In this document: in pieces, positions 11,801 through 24,400 of the stretch
Layout of the letters: every line of letters starts with the position of its first letter
Position numbering within the stretch: the first letter of the stretch is position 1
DNA from: Coccinella septempunctata
Taxonomy: Eukaryota > Arthropoda > Insecta > Coleoptera > Coccinellidae
DNA length: 64,000 bases
Assembly: GCF_907165205.1 (NCBI RefSeq)
Contig: NC_058192.1
Coordinates: 19,344,001 to 19,408,000 of the forward strand
Direction of reading: 5' to 3'
Position numbers and translations under genes: made by a program
Notes under the pieces: model-generated
The model's database searches: none
What the model was told of the DNA's origin: nothing
The model's input: the letters and a program-made list of their open reading frames with translations, nothing else

Positions 11801-14160
11801 GCCTTGACGCTTGAGGCCACTGTTATTTTGAAAATCTCTAATCGATATTGAATAATATGCTTGAAGGAAAGGTCTTACCTTTCATTTGTCATGTGGAAAC
11901 CGCAAAAGTGGCATAAAATACCACTCTTGTTGTCCTTTGAGAATTCAAAGTAGAAAGACTCACATTGAATATTGAACATCCCGTATTTTCAACAATATTT
12001 TCATTTAGTCGAGCTCGAGCTATTAGGTAGGTAACATTATAAAAGGTATACTGCTTCCTTTCTGTTTCCTAAATGAAGAGATGTATCACCGCGCCTCTGC
12101 TGACATTAATTATTTTTGCAGTGAAATCTCCTGTATTTTCATACGTGACATCGACTTTCGATGGAGTTACCACCATACGGGCTACCAAGTGTGAAGAACT
12201 CTTAATACCACAATTCGATCGTCACCAGGTGAATTAATATTTATTCTTCCATGAGAATTTTTTTAAGTCCAAATTTGCAGGATGTACATACCGCTTGTTC
12301 TTACTTGGCTATTTCTTGCACTTCAGCATTTGGTTTATGGTTGGACCTATTGTGTGTTTCATTTGTGAGCTGTGTGATACTGTTATTCGTCATTCTAGAT
12401 AGATGTAAGTATATTTATTATTATGCTGAAACAAAGTAAGGTAGACGAGTTTTTTATATTTCGACTTGTTGAAGTATTCTTAAGGCATCAATGTCGATGT
12501 TCTTCCAGATACTTATATAAGTGGCAGTTTCATTGGATTAGCCATCTTTCATTCCATGACAACAGTTGGATTATTCCAGTTTTGTATCAGAACTCTTTCT
12601 GAGACTGTGAATTATCTCACGAATATCGAACGGATTTTGGATTACACCAACATGGAGAAGGAAGAAGATACAAAGTCCAACGGTACAGTAATGCGAACTG
12701 TTTGAGGATAATATTGACAGGTGGTAACCCTGTTACAGTGACAAATTCGAAATTGAAAGAACCAGCTCTATTCTAATTGATTTTTCTTTAAGATCATTTT
12801 CCTCCTCGTTTATGGCCAAATAGTGGAGAGATCGAGTTCCGGAATTTGAACTTCCGATATTCTGAGGAAGGGAAACTGGTTCTGCAGAATATGAACCTGA
12901 AAATACTTGGTTCTGAGAAGGTGAGAGCTGAAATTGTGACATTGGTACATGGAATTACTTGTCGGTTTCAGGTTGGCATCGTGGGTAGAACAGGAGCTGG
13001 GAAGTCGTCTATAATAACCGTTTTATTCAGGTTGGCACAGATAGAAGGCAAAATATTTATAGATGGTGTTGATATAGAGGATATAGCACTTAAGAAATTA
13101 AGACGGGAGATAGCTGTAATACCTCAAGAGCCTGTCCTTTTCTCAGCTTCAGTGAGATTTAATATCGATCCATATTTCGAGTTTCCAGACGAAAGAATTT
13201 GGAAAATTCTGGGCGAGGTGAGATCTATGAAGAACATATATAAATTTGTGTATAAAGGGTCTTCAAAAATCATTGCACCATCGTAGTGGGCGACAAAATA
13301 TCGTCATTCAATTTTTATGGTTTCGCAACAAAGCTTTTACGCTGATTTTTATCGCAGAACACACCCCTTGAAGTCAAGGGGTGTGTTCTGCGATAGTCAC
13401 CATAAAGTAAGTACCTTATGGTGACTATCCATGCCCGGAGTGTGGAAGGACCTGTAGGTCACGGTTGGGTCTCTTCAGTAACAGCAGGGCACACAGTCGC
13501 AAGTAGCCCTAAGAAATTACAAGTTTGATCGCACCGATAGTTTCAATTTTGAGTCTTTCTGTAGATTTATTCTCGGTAACGGGATACAGCAATGAATGAA
13601 TGAATGAGTTGATAATTCTTGAATCTTGAAATTTCCATCGAATCAATAAATTTAGCTACCTCAGTGAGAGCTTTACTATAATGAGAAGATATATTTTCGC
13701 AGGTTGGACTCCAGAAGGTTATACCATCATTGGATTTTCCTCTTACCGAGGGAGGAAATAATTTGAGCACAGGACAACGGCAATTATTGTGCCTGGTGAG
13801 AGCAATGTTGAGAGACAACAAAATCCTGATTTTGGATGAAGCTACAGCGAACGTGGATACAAGGTACAATTTGTAAAAAACAAATTAAATCAATATTCAC
13901 ACCTCAATTTTAGGACTGATGAAGTAATTCAGGAAATTATAAAAAAGAAATTCCATTCCGCAACTGTGATAACAGTGGCGCACAGGTTGAATTCTGTTAT
14001 GAATTCAGATAGAATTCTTGTGATGAGAGATGGAGTTGCGGTAGAGTTTGATCATCCTCTCGTTTTGTTGCAGAAGGAAAAAGGATATTTCAAGAATCTA
14101 CTTGAAGGGTCAGGTTCTGAATTTGCAGAATCATCGGATAAATTGACTTGGAAAAGCTAA
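2810..14160 (+). CDS. ABCC transporter (MRP4-like), array gene 1
   Basis: Full ABC exporter, predicted 1300 aa from 17 exons: 2810-2883, 4485-4730, 7129-7330, 7395-7620, 7704-8255, 9260-9771, 9826-9930, 9981-10180, 10533-10980, 11074-11224, 12122-12228, 12281-12404, 12509-12682, 12793-12920, 12972-13217, 13703-13863, 13914-14160. All junctions are GT..AG and phases agree (3903 nt in total). The start is an ATG in a 74-nt exon encoding TNPEISASLFSKL, the conserved N-terminus of short ABCC proteins without TMD0. Order: TMD1; NBD1 (GPVGSGKS about 441, LSGGQ about 531, LLDD with Asp at the catalytic position, VTHQL); TMD2; NBD2 (GRTGAGKS about 1088, LSTGQ about 1186, ILILDE with Glu about 1211, VAHRL). 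Members of this family export organic anions, conjugates or cyclic nucleotides; the substrate here is unknown. Introns 1, 2 and 10 hold transposon remains. The intron at 8256-9259 holds nothing I recognise. Confidence 0.93.
3219..3862. mobile_element. Inverted-repeat MITE, CAGGGTG type, in gene 1 intron 1
   Basis: The ends are mirror images over about 85 bp: cagggtgtctgtaaacaaat at the left, and its complement ending acagacaccctg at the right. Both ends abut TA, which fits the TA target duplication of Tc1/mariner-type elements. No coding capacity is seen inside, so it is probably non-autonomous. Confidence 0.8.
4018..4360 (-). pseudogene. Internally deleted tyrosine-recombinase-like (Crypton-type) remnant
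   Basis: On the minus strand, 4360-4240 encodes an N-terminal segment (MLKMFDSEFVESTKVASQKL, then LPPISSKTHIK). It runs almost directly, with a frame change near 4236, into a C-terminal segment containing LMALKKVSGWDTLTVIAKGY and VNESVAHKTEIAAKV. The second piece resembles the end of the catalytic domain in insect Crypton-like tyrosine recombinases, where LK..GW.S.TVAEGYIE.S..K.EIA is typical. The whole middle of the domain is missing. It sits in intron 1 of ABCC gene 1, antisense to it. The family call comes from pattern memory, not a search. Confidence 0.5.
5042..6875. mobile_element. Long-TIR Tc1/mariner-like transposon, CAGGGTG type, in gene 1 intron 2
   Basis: About 420 bp at 5042-5465 recurs inverted at 6450-6875. 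Shared landmarks include an internal acagggtg box and a segment reading MKNMG.L.SW(D/N)STPC in both arms. The right tip is caccctg next to TA; the left tip is degenerate (catgatg). The centre (5808-6153) carries transposase remains. This is the only CAGGGTG-type element here with coding remains, so it may be closest to an autonomous parent. Confidence 0.75.
5808..6153 (+). pseudogene. DDE transposase fragment inside the 5042-6875 element
   Basis: One frame reads RRLYLDFLQNHLPVLLEGTD and then FQHDEAPPHF, the second-Asp block of a DDE transposase. After a frameshift near 5983 it continues WPARSPDFNPVDYFIWGYLK, the third-acidic block, ending at a stop at 6151-6153. This is the arrangement of a Tc1/mariner/IS630-superfamily transposase of a kind common in insects. 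The N-terminal DNA-binding region and first Asp are not recognisable. It cannot be active because of the frameshift and the missing 5' part. Confidence 0.7.
10363..10393. repeat. Heptamer microsatellite
   Basis: Four tandem copies of aatgacg in the intron between exons 8 and 9 of ABCC gene 1. Confidence 0.85.
11473..11697. mobile_element. Short CAGGGTG-type MITE in gene 1 intron 10
   Basis: The left end cagggtggcaattt and right end aaattgtcaccctg are near-mirror images, and TA lies on both sides. The inverted repeat is only about 15-20 bp. There is no coding content. Confidence 0.65.
13351..13426. repeat. Two adjacent perfect palindromes in gene 1 intron 15
   Basis: Positions 13351-13394 form a perfect hairpin with 21-bp arms and a 2-base loop. 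It is followed at once by 13395-13426, with 11-bp arms (agtcaccataa / ttatggtgact) and a 10-base loop. Nothing around them suggests a transposon. Confidence 0.9.
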
Positions 14161-15491
14161 CAATAAAAAACAAATTTTCAAGAAGCCAACATTGTTTCAT
14201 ATGTACCATGTACCTGCCAGAACACCTGAAAAGCCAGTTTCATAATCAATTTTGAGTCCTTTGATTTAAAAGCTACTTTTTCAGCCTAAAAATCAAAAGC
14301 ATTTCATAATTGATTAAGAATCTTACTGTAGGAACAAAAATATTATCTAGAAGAAAATTTTCACTTTCTTAATCCAATGAAGACTCTCACACGTACCCAC
14401 GTACTTTCAATATAGTTACTGAAAGCAGGATAAAAAAATCAAGTTACCGATATGACACAAAAGTTGATCGTTACTTTTTACGAAAATTACCAAAGTTTTG
14501 AAACCAATATTTCATGTATCTAAAAATTTCGGGCCTTTAAGTAGTGATCTGACTTTTGGCCAACAACAAAACTTTTTCTCAACGGTACATTTCGGTACAA
14601 AATGGGTACACATGTTTCTGCTTGTTTCGGAAACCAAAATCTAAAACCTTCCTTATTTTCAGACACTAAAACTATCATTACAAAATCTCATTATTTCGAA
14701 AACATGTCTCCAGCCCCCCCTTATTTGAAAGCCTCCTAAGATCCCTTAATCTCAGGGTACGAAACCTTTTCTATACGGTGCATTTTGGTACAAAACTAGT
14801 ACAACACTTTGAAAAAGAAATAATTTGTAATTTCAAATAAGGCAGATGAGCATGTCTGTATCCAAACTGAAAACCACATTTTCAGCATTTTCATCATGAA
14901 AACCATGTTTATTTTGACCTCAAGAATCAACTGTTGAAATATACGTATATATACAAGTCAAAGACTTACCCTGTACAAGTTTATAAAAAAAAAGGAAGAT
15001 GAATAGAATAAAAATATATAAAATATGTATCCATTTGGTATTGGACGACGAAAAATATAAGAAGTCAGTGATTAAGGTCTCTATTTTATGAATTCCATAA
15101 ACAACTGTGGTAACTTCAATTCTGAGTGTGACCGGTTTCGTCTGTACTTTGCTGACGTCATCAGACTACAATTGCTAAAATCAAACATTAGACTTCAAAA
15201 CGCTCCCAAGAACAATGAAGATGTAGATTATTGATTCAATGGGGTATATAGTGTATCTATATATATATATCAACTCATCAGCCAAAACGAAGACATCAGG
15301 CATTGAAACGATTTTTGGAATTATTAAAATGTCGACGCTCTTTCGCGAAATAACCGTATTATCAAGTGTAGTCAACTGTTACCTTCTTATCATTCAAATT
15401 AGGCAATTTAGAGCAACCTCAATAATTAGCACAATTATGGTTCTAACGTTTCAAGTTCTAGCAAGGAAATAGTTATTTGTCCCTCCAAAAT
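14161..15491. other. Intergenic region between ABCC genes 1 and 2
   Basis: No gene is seen. A short phrase is partly duplicated (ggtacatttcggtacaaaat near 14585, ggtgcattttggtacaaaac near 14778). A segment near 14910-14975 resembles one at about 16500-16570 on the same strand, suggesting a dispersed repeat. The last few hundred bases should hold the promoter of gene 2. Confidence 0.6.
14162..14167 (+). terminator. Poly(A) signal of ABCC gene 1
   Basis: AATAAA begins two bases after the stop codon, which would give a very short 3' UTR. A signal further downstream cannot be excluded. Confidence 0.5.
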
Positions 15492-18400
15492 ATGGAAGAA
15501 AGTGTAAAACTCAAGAAAGATAGTCCAATAAATCGTGCTTCTCTATTTTCTCGTCTTAGTTATCTGTAAGTTTCATGAGATAGATTAGGATTAATTTTGA
15601 GAATGAACCTGCAGGGTCGGGTACGAAGAATTAATTGTAGAAATTGCTCAAATTCTAAAATGATTTGATTATTACAACTAATTGTAGTGTTTAATAAAAA
15701 TATAATTCGATGAAGATAGTTTAACGCCGAACCCGGAAGGCTATGAAAGTAAACAAAATGAAACGGTCTGTCAAATATTTTCGATGGAAAATCGAAAAAA
15801 AAAGTCCTTTCTGGAAATCTGGGGTCGTTTTGGAGGAAAATTGTTTTCCCTCATTTAATGACCATAACATATGAAAGAAAATAAAACGAAGCAGAACAAA
15901 TTCAAACGCACATTCAAAACTAATAATAAATTTGTGCTGCGAATTTGCATGTTGGGGTTTTTGACAATGAAGTTTCTCCATAAAATATTTTCGGACCTTT
16001 GCAGATTCCGGCCATACCGGAAACACATGCAGAGGTTCATTTGATGAGAATCATAACGATGAATCCGTATGATATGTATGATAATACCTATACGAGAGTT
16101 TTGGTTGACACATCTGTGGATCTTTTCAAGAGAGCTGCATTCGGTGAAAGTACCCAATTTCTTCGAATTTCACAGATATTTTTATTTTTTGGTGAAATAA
16201 ACTTGAAGTGAAACTGAATGCTAGCTAGCGCCCAACTTAGTTTCAAGAGTGGGGTTCTTTGAATTTTTGCTATATTTATGGTACCTACGTAATGGTCATA
16301 ATGAGAAAACCGGAAGACGTGGGTGACATCTTGTGGTCGAAAAAGATTCATCAAATAAACGAAAAACTATACATATTACGGAATTCATTTCATTTGATTA
16401 AACCGTTTTTGAGATAAAATTAAAAATATAATTTTTTTATGGTTTTTCAACAGCCTTATCTCTCTTAAACCGAGTCGATTCGGAAAAAATGATAAAGGAA
16501 AAAGTGTTTCTTTTGACTTCAAGAATCTGTTGTTAAAATATTTGTATTATTCAAAGACTCCTGTATAGTTAGGTCGTAATCAAATTAAACTTCGCGCAAG
16601 ATCATTAGCAGCAATGAATTCATTATCGACAATTTCACAACCTTATTCAAATGGTTCCATATTGGTGAAAGCTTTTGGCGATAATGAAAAACAATTACAT
16701 AGATACAGATATATTTTCACCTCCAAAAGAGGGTTCTGCTTCAATTTCTTATCAAAAGGATCATTTTGTTATTTGTCTAGATGGATACTGGAAAGTACTG
16801 CTGATATCAAAGATGGAACTCTCCAGGTTGAAGACATTTGTAAGTGCCCAAATGATTTTCTTTCTAAGATTAACGGAGCCCTTATGAAGAAAACATGGGC
16901 GGACGAAATGAAGACAGCTAACAAGCATTCATCAAAGCCGAGCCTCTTGAGGGTTACTTTGAAAGCATATCGTTATGAAATCATTAAATTTGTCTTCATA
17001 AATCTCATGACCTTTGTAGTTATCAGGTAAGTTCCTCAATAATTATCCTAGTTTTGTTCTTAAAAATAGCTGGTATGAACTACCATAAAGTCATCCCTCG
17101 ATTCTTCTTAATACGAGCTGTTTTTCAGAGGCTTACAACCAATCATTTTATCGAAACTGATACAGCTATTCATGGAGAAAAATTACAAAATGAGTGAAAT
17201 CCTTCTTTACGCTGGAGCAACATGTGTTTCAAGTTTCAGTTATTCCCTTTTATTTCATTATGTCAATTGCGGCCATGTTCTTCTGGCGCATAAAATTCGA
17301 GTGGGTATTTCGTCTTTAATCTACAAAAAAGTGAGTTGTTTGCTTATATACAAACTAACGATTCAAATGGAAACTCATTTATTTAAGATTTTATGCTTGA
17401 GTCAGAGTTCCTTCCAGGAAACTTCGCCAGGACAAATTTTGAACATACTTTCGAATGACATTCGTAAAATTGATGGATTGCTCTCATATCATTTTTTATG
17501 GATACTTCCACTACAAATTTTAGTGATTCTTTCGGTGTTATGGCTACAGTTTGGGATGCAAATTTTGACAGGAATGTTGGGAACCATAATCATCTTGATA
17601 CCGATTGAAGGTAACTGATTTTCAATTATGATTTTTGAATTATTGAAAAAAAAATTCATAGCAAATGATCATACATTCTCATCATCTCGAACCCTTTATA
17701 AATTATTATCACATTATTTCGAAATACTTATATATCATACAATTTCAAGATTGAAGCCTACTGCGATGTAACAGTTATTTTTGTAAAAATTGGAAAAAAG
17801 GGACAGGGAGACACTGAACATCAGGTCAGCTAATTGTCTTTTTCCAGAATTTTTATTGGTCCACACTTACGTGTATGTCAACAGAAAAGAGACAGGTATT
17901 GGCCTGACGATCATTTCTCTCTTTCTATAAAGTCCATATCTCCATATCTATGCAAACGCCCATAAGATGTATACAAAAAATTTTTGCGATAAACTCATAA
18001 ATACTGGCGTTTTCTATGTAACTCAGTGTACGTACGTAGTAAGAATTTGTTAGATTTTCGGGGAATGTGGTAGCTTAAAGTAGAGAGATATGTATATAAA
18101 TTCAAATACGTTTCTTCTTTGTGCAAATTTGAATAATATATATTTCAGTTTATATGGCTAGACTGACAGGCAAAAACTGCAAATTAGCAGTTGATAAAAC
18201 TGACGTACGCATGAGGATATTGAACGAAATATATTTCGGCATGGAAGTTATCAAAATGTTCACTTGGGAGGATCCATTCAGAGAAAATCTACATAAAGCT
18301 AGAAAAGAGGAACTGAAATACATCAAGAAATCCTCCTATATAAGTGGGTTCATGGGCAGCTTTAAGTTTCTAACCGAGAAATTTGTATTGTTTGCCACTG

Positions 18401-21400
18401 TTTTGCTGTATTCCTTCCATGGATTTCCTATCCTGGCGAACATGGTGTTCACTTTAGGTTTCTGCTTCAAAATGCTTCAGTACTCTTTCGCAATAATGCT
18501 CCCAAAAGCACTGACAACAGCCACAGAACTACTGGTATCAATTCACCGATTGGAGGAGTTTTTATTGATGGAGGAGAAAGTAGAAATGCAAAGGGAAATA
18601 GAACATGAAGGGTTAGTTGGAGAGATACGTTTAGAGAAAGTAACAGCATCGTATGGCAATGATGCAATGATGATTTCTTGTCCTTCAGTCGACATCAGTC
18701 AAGGTTCGTTAAAAACCATAAAGCTGCAGTTTCAGCAGTAGATTTCCACTTCTCTCCTTTCAGGTCAACTTTGTGCTGTTATTGGATCAGTAGGATCAGG
18801 AAAATCATCGTTTCTCAAGTTAATCTTAGGAGAACTACCAAAAGTACACGGAACTATATCAGTGAACGGCGTGACCTCATTTTCATCACAGAAACCTTGG
18901 TTATTTTTATCTAACATTCGGAAAAATATAGTTTTCGATCAAGAGATGGACGAGAGTCGATATAGGGAAGTCATACGAGTGTGTGGTCTCACTGAAGACC
19001 TCGAGCAATTTCCCAATGGCGACATGACGATCGTTGGAAGTAAGGGTGTATCTTTGAGTGGGGGACAAAGGGCAAGAATAAACTTGGCCAGGGCAGTTTA
19101 TAAAAAATCTGATATATATTTACTTGATGACGTTTTATCAGCTCTAGATGTCAGGGTTGGAAAGTTCGTATTCGAGGAATGCATACTTAAGTTTCTGGCA
19201 GGAAAGACTAGAATTTACGTAACTCATCAATTGCAATATTTGAGAGACGCAGATCTGATACTTATTTTTAATGAGGTTGGTGTGAGTTAATGTGTGTTCT
19301 TTTTTGCAGTACAAAGATTTTCGTTATATGTTTAGGTACAATATATGAAAAAATTGTGTAAAAGAGCTTCCAAATTGATTCGCTCCAAAGTATTCCATTA
19401 TGTTTTCACATTGTTTCGATTCCAGACAATTGACAACACTGTCGACATTCCAATCGCCATTTTATGTGTACAAATGACATAAACGCCTTTAAACATACTC
19501 AAAAATAAAATACAAGACCATTCACGACAAGGCTTGTTGACAGGAACAAACAACACTGAGACAAAATGGCGTTTGAATTAGTTGTCAATGGTGTTGTACT
19601 TTTGCGTTTTAAAAGCGATACAACATAATTAAATACAAACAAACATATCAAAGTACATTTTGTATCTAATCATCAATAGAGCTGGGCTTTGAACGCATCT
19701 ATAAAATTCACTCCTTTATATTAAAAGGGTTTTTTCAATTCACAGGGAACTCTAAATGCCCAAGGGGGTTTTGAAGAATTATCCAATGGGGAAGCAAATT
19801 TCTTACAGATATTTCCTTCTGCTCAAGATTCAACAGCAGATAATGATCACAATGAAACATCTCCACAAAGGAGGAATTCTTTTGACATATCGAAAAGTTC
19901 AACTTTACCAGTGAAAAGTTCCTTATCAGTTCTGAACAAAGGCATGGATGAGAAACAAAAATTGGAGAATAAAACGAAAAATCGTAGATCAGTGTTTTGG
20001 GCATACGTTGCATCGTCGGGGAATATGGTCGGTGTTGCCTTAGTCATATCATTTTGCCTATTTGGACAGTTCTTTACGGTAATTTCTGAATATTGGTTAA
20101 CATTTTGGTGAGTAAACAAGAAAATCATGGACTAAAAATTTTTTCTGGTGTATAAATTGCTATATATGCAGCTTTCGACATATAGAAGGCAAATCAGAAC
20201 TCTCCCCAAAGAGCATCTTGTAATTTTAGTGTTTTGGAACACATTTTCAATCCTTCTCACGAAAATGATGTATTTTTTATGAAATATCGTTAAAACGACA
20301 TATTTTGAAATAACCATTTCAACCGTTTCCCAGAAAAAAAAATCATTTGATGTACTTAAAAATGAAAAATAAGAATGGGTATTTAAAATTCAAAGTGTTT
20401 CGTTTCTATTGCACAAGTTGACAACATCGACTGAAATATGTGTTGATAATAAAGGACACCAAACACACTATCTTGATGAGTTAGGCAAAGATGGCTGTCT
20501 ATGAAGTCGGCGACGAACGAGGACGGTCGTAAAATTTCATGGGATTTTTATGGCCAGTTGCTGTTGAGGCTCGCCAGTGAGTACGCGCCTTATGATGGCT
20601 GTAAGCTGTAATCAACAGCTGTTATTTTATAAAAAAGCCATTGTTCTTTATATTTTCTAGTAGGCGCAGTTGCCAAATCGTAAACTAGAAACGAAACGAT
20701 TTAAAATTTAAAACCTCATATTTGAAGAATGATTCTGAATAGTTTCCGCAGTGCATTTGAAAAATTCATGAGTGCAACTCATAATTATTCAGTTTAAACT
20801 TGCATATGCTGTGATAACCCAAATTGAGGAGAATTCCCCATTACAGTTATATGCACGTTCGGGGTTTTAGAGCACGTAGGCATGCAAAAATAGCAATATT
20901 CTGTTAATATTGGGTGAGGAAACTATTCTCAGGCTCACAATCCTGAAATCTCAAAATTCATTGAATATATTTTTATTGTTGTTGTGCGCTAAGTTTGAAA
21001 ATAGAATTCAATCGAAAATTTTTTTCGACGAAATAAATTGATTATTGTTTTGTGCTCCTTGAATGATTTTAGGAAATTGAAGATTTATGTTGGTTACAAG
21101 AATGTGTGTGTAAGGAAGTTTTAATTTTTTCGATAGATTTATTTGTAAATTGTATACTTGAGTTTCATTTGAGATGATTTCCCAGAAAAAATATAACATC
21201 AAAGACCTGTCCTTCGCGCGACGGGCCGAATATACATTTTGCCTTTAAGAGGGGTTTTCATTTTGTGTATTAAAATCTAAAAATAATCACCTCTTGTCCA
21301 GTGGAAAGCCGCTCTTCCATTGATCAAGATACGGGGTGCATTATTACACTATCCCACCGCTGTCACCAGTGTAATAATGCACACCGTACAGAAAATTGAA

Positions 21401-24400
21401 AGCCCTCTTGAAGGCAAAATGTGGATTAGGCCCTTTTCCACCTCTCGTGGGTGGATCTCCAATTATTCCACGTTCTAACGTTGAATTTCCTGCAATTAAT
21501 TGAATTAGCCGGTTAAATCTCAAGAGAGTACTAATTGTGGATGAACTGCCCAGCTTACTCTCCAGAAATGAATTGTATCGATCCTTTTTGGGCAGATTTG
21601 TCTAGACAACTGTCCACCCTAGAACAATCCGGAACAGCTTTCTTACGCTTTGTTGGATATTTGGACCAATTTGCCCCAAAATTCCATAAATTATCTCATC
21701 GAAAGTATGCCCGAAGAGAGAAATCACTATGAAAATTTGAAATTTATCTTATTTAAGTCATTAATGAGGAATTCTCCTCAATTTGGGTAATCAAGTTCAA
21801 ACTGGATAATAATGAGTTTCATTCATGATTTTTCCAAATGCACCGCGGAAAATATTCAAAATCATTCCTCAAATATGGGGTTTTAAAATTTAAATTGCTT
21901 GATTTCACGTTTACGATTTGGCAGCAGCGCCTACTAAACAATGAAAAGAACAATGTCCGATCAGCTTGTTTATAAAATAACAGCTGTTGATTTACAGGCG
22001 CGTACTTACTGGCCAGCCTCAACTGCAACCGGCCATAAAAATCCCATAAAATTTTACGACCTTCTTCGTTCGTCGCAGACTTCATAGACGGGCATCTTTG
22101 TCTATCTCATCAAGATAACGTATTTGTTGTCCTTTATTATCAAGGCATATTTCAGTCGATGTTGCCAACTTGTGCAGATATTTCAAATACATTATTTTCG
22201 TCAGAAGGAGTATTCCCTCTTTTCCCTTTTGAACCCTTTTGGATATTCTTCAATTTTTCAGGTCAGAACAAGAAGTGTTGAGAAAGAATGTGGAGATAAA
22301 ATTAACAAATGAAACAACTCGATTGCATACTCCGCATTCCTTCGAGAAGTTTCTGAATCAAGGAATGTTCAGTGAATGGGTTGAACATGTTTCGTTGGGC
22401 AACAGGGAACATATAGTATTGGAGATTTCGAAGCTAAGGTTAATTTATTCTTTGTTATTTGCGATATTGTCGATGATGGTTATTGCGAGATCATGTCTAT
22501 TGACAATATTATGTATGAAGTCTGCACGAAATGTACATGAAAAAATCGTTCGTACATTCTTCACAGTACCTCTCGGATTTTTCCATACGAATCCTGTCGG
22601 GTACACTGTCAATATATTCTCGAGAGATATCGCTAACGTTGATTGGCAGCTTCCGATGTCGTTGTTGAGCACCATTGGGGTAAGTACTTCTGGATAGAGA
22701 AATTTGACTAGGATTTCTTCTCGTCTCAGATCAACTGCAACATGTTCAATAAGTGCTGTGTAAATCGTTTCAAGCCCATTTGAATTATTCTCTTCTAGCT
22801 GATACCTACGATTATTGGTTCCCTCAGTTTGATTTTCATCACTAATCCCTATATGATTGCCCTGTTATTACCGATGATTTGGACAGCTATGACGATAAGA
22901 AAATGGTACATCAATTCTTTCTTAACGTTTAGGCGAATGGAAGCAAAAGGTGAGTGAGAAAATGAATCCAATCCTATGCCACATTTTGAGCTCCCTGGTA
23001 CAATATTCCCTTGAATGCTTAAGTCAAAGCAATCGAATTATCATTGATGATCTCTGATATTACTACGTAGGAGAGCCCCAGAGGGAAATTTGGGAGCGTG
23101 TATGGCTACGTCATCACCCTCTAGCTCTAAAATAAGAATGTGAAAAATTGCTTCAGACAAAAGTTGTATAGAATTTTATTATCTACAACTTTCAAAAACG
23201 ATTAGAGGTACAGGAAGGGAAATATTTAAAAAAAATGCATTGTTATCATCTTCAAACTGTCAGATTAAGAAAATAATAATCATAGAACCTTTCTTCTTTC
23301 TACCATCTAATCTTCAAAATCCACTAGGTTTCCACGACGCTCGAGTAAATCCCGATTTAGAATCGTGGGCTCCTCAACTACTAGGTGCGGTGCGGATAAT
23401 AAGACCTGTCGGATAATAAGGCCTTACTAACAGAAATTTAATTAATAATGTTCGCTTGGGTTCTAAATCACTGGTATCAGTAGTATCAGAGTGGTATTGA
23501 ATGTGGAAAGTGATATCATGAGGAGTGCCTTGGTTTGTCAACGAATGATGCACTTGATTTGTAGTTTCCTGAAGACTGTTGTGTTGAATAAAGACATTTA
23601 AAATTATTTGTGGGAATTAAAAATAATTTATGCATAATAATTAAATATTGGTCTCAGTTACCAAACATTATTTATGTATGTGAAAGTCGTATAGGCCTAG
23701 TTATCCTAATGTAGTAAAATAAAGTCTACTGACAAGGTTTTTGAAAATATTCAACTTTGTTTCACTTTACAGTAGAAGTTGCCATTTTTTTTTTATTTTA
23801 GAGTATTTGATGTTTAATTGACAATAAAATTTGGTGATTGAGTTTCATAGTTTTCGATTAATTCAAAATCATCCTTAGCTAGGCCATATTACCCACACCT
23901 ACTATATTCATTTATATCGTTTAGACTACTGTAGAGCAATCCAGTGATTTCATAAACTGTCTGCAACTTCCTTAAGATTCCTGGTTACAGCTAGTTTTAT
24001 CGTCATTTGCTTCAAATTCTACTAAAAGAACTGAGGTCGATTAGCCTTACCATACAATCTAATGAAAGGGTGTAAACCGAATATCTGGGTTGACCCTGAA
24101 TGGTTACTCTTGAAGAATTTTCTTCACCACAATCCTGACACCAGTGTAGTTCAACCCAGGCCCTGATTTTCAGAGAAATCCCCAGTCTTCTCGTATGTGA
24201 GCTCTACAATTGACGGAATCAATACAATCAGAGCTACCAAGAGTGAAAATTGTCTTATCGAACAATTCAACGAATATCAGGTAAGTATTACATTTTCAGT
24301 CAGTATCATAATGACACAGCTTACGATATTTTTGCAGGACATTCATACGTCTGCATCATTTCTGGCATATATTTGCTCTAGCGCTTTCGGACTGTGGTCA

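Larger units (their letters stand above)
20410..22176. mobile_element. Foldback-type transposon with about 400-bp arms in gene 2 intron 7
   Basis: The tip tgcacaagttg at 20410 is mirrored as caacttgtgca ending at 22176. Similarity between the arms continues for about 400-430 bp inward (to about 20846 and from about 21766). Each arm, read inward, opens a frame starting MKSATNE.GRKI.WDFYG. The centre holds a transposase-like scrap at 21541-21732 and a nested inverted repeat at 21237-21421. I could not resolve a target-site duplication. The superfamily is uncertain. Confidence 0.75.

Noticed and set aside
16614..16780. Apparent 1-base frameshift near the 5' end of ABCC gene 2, between two overlapping frames
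   Set aside because: The true first exon is 15492-15565 and exon 2 begins at 16781 after a tag acceptor. The phases then match genes 1 and 3 exactly, so 16614-16780 is intron.
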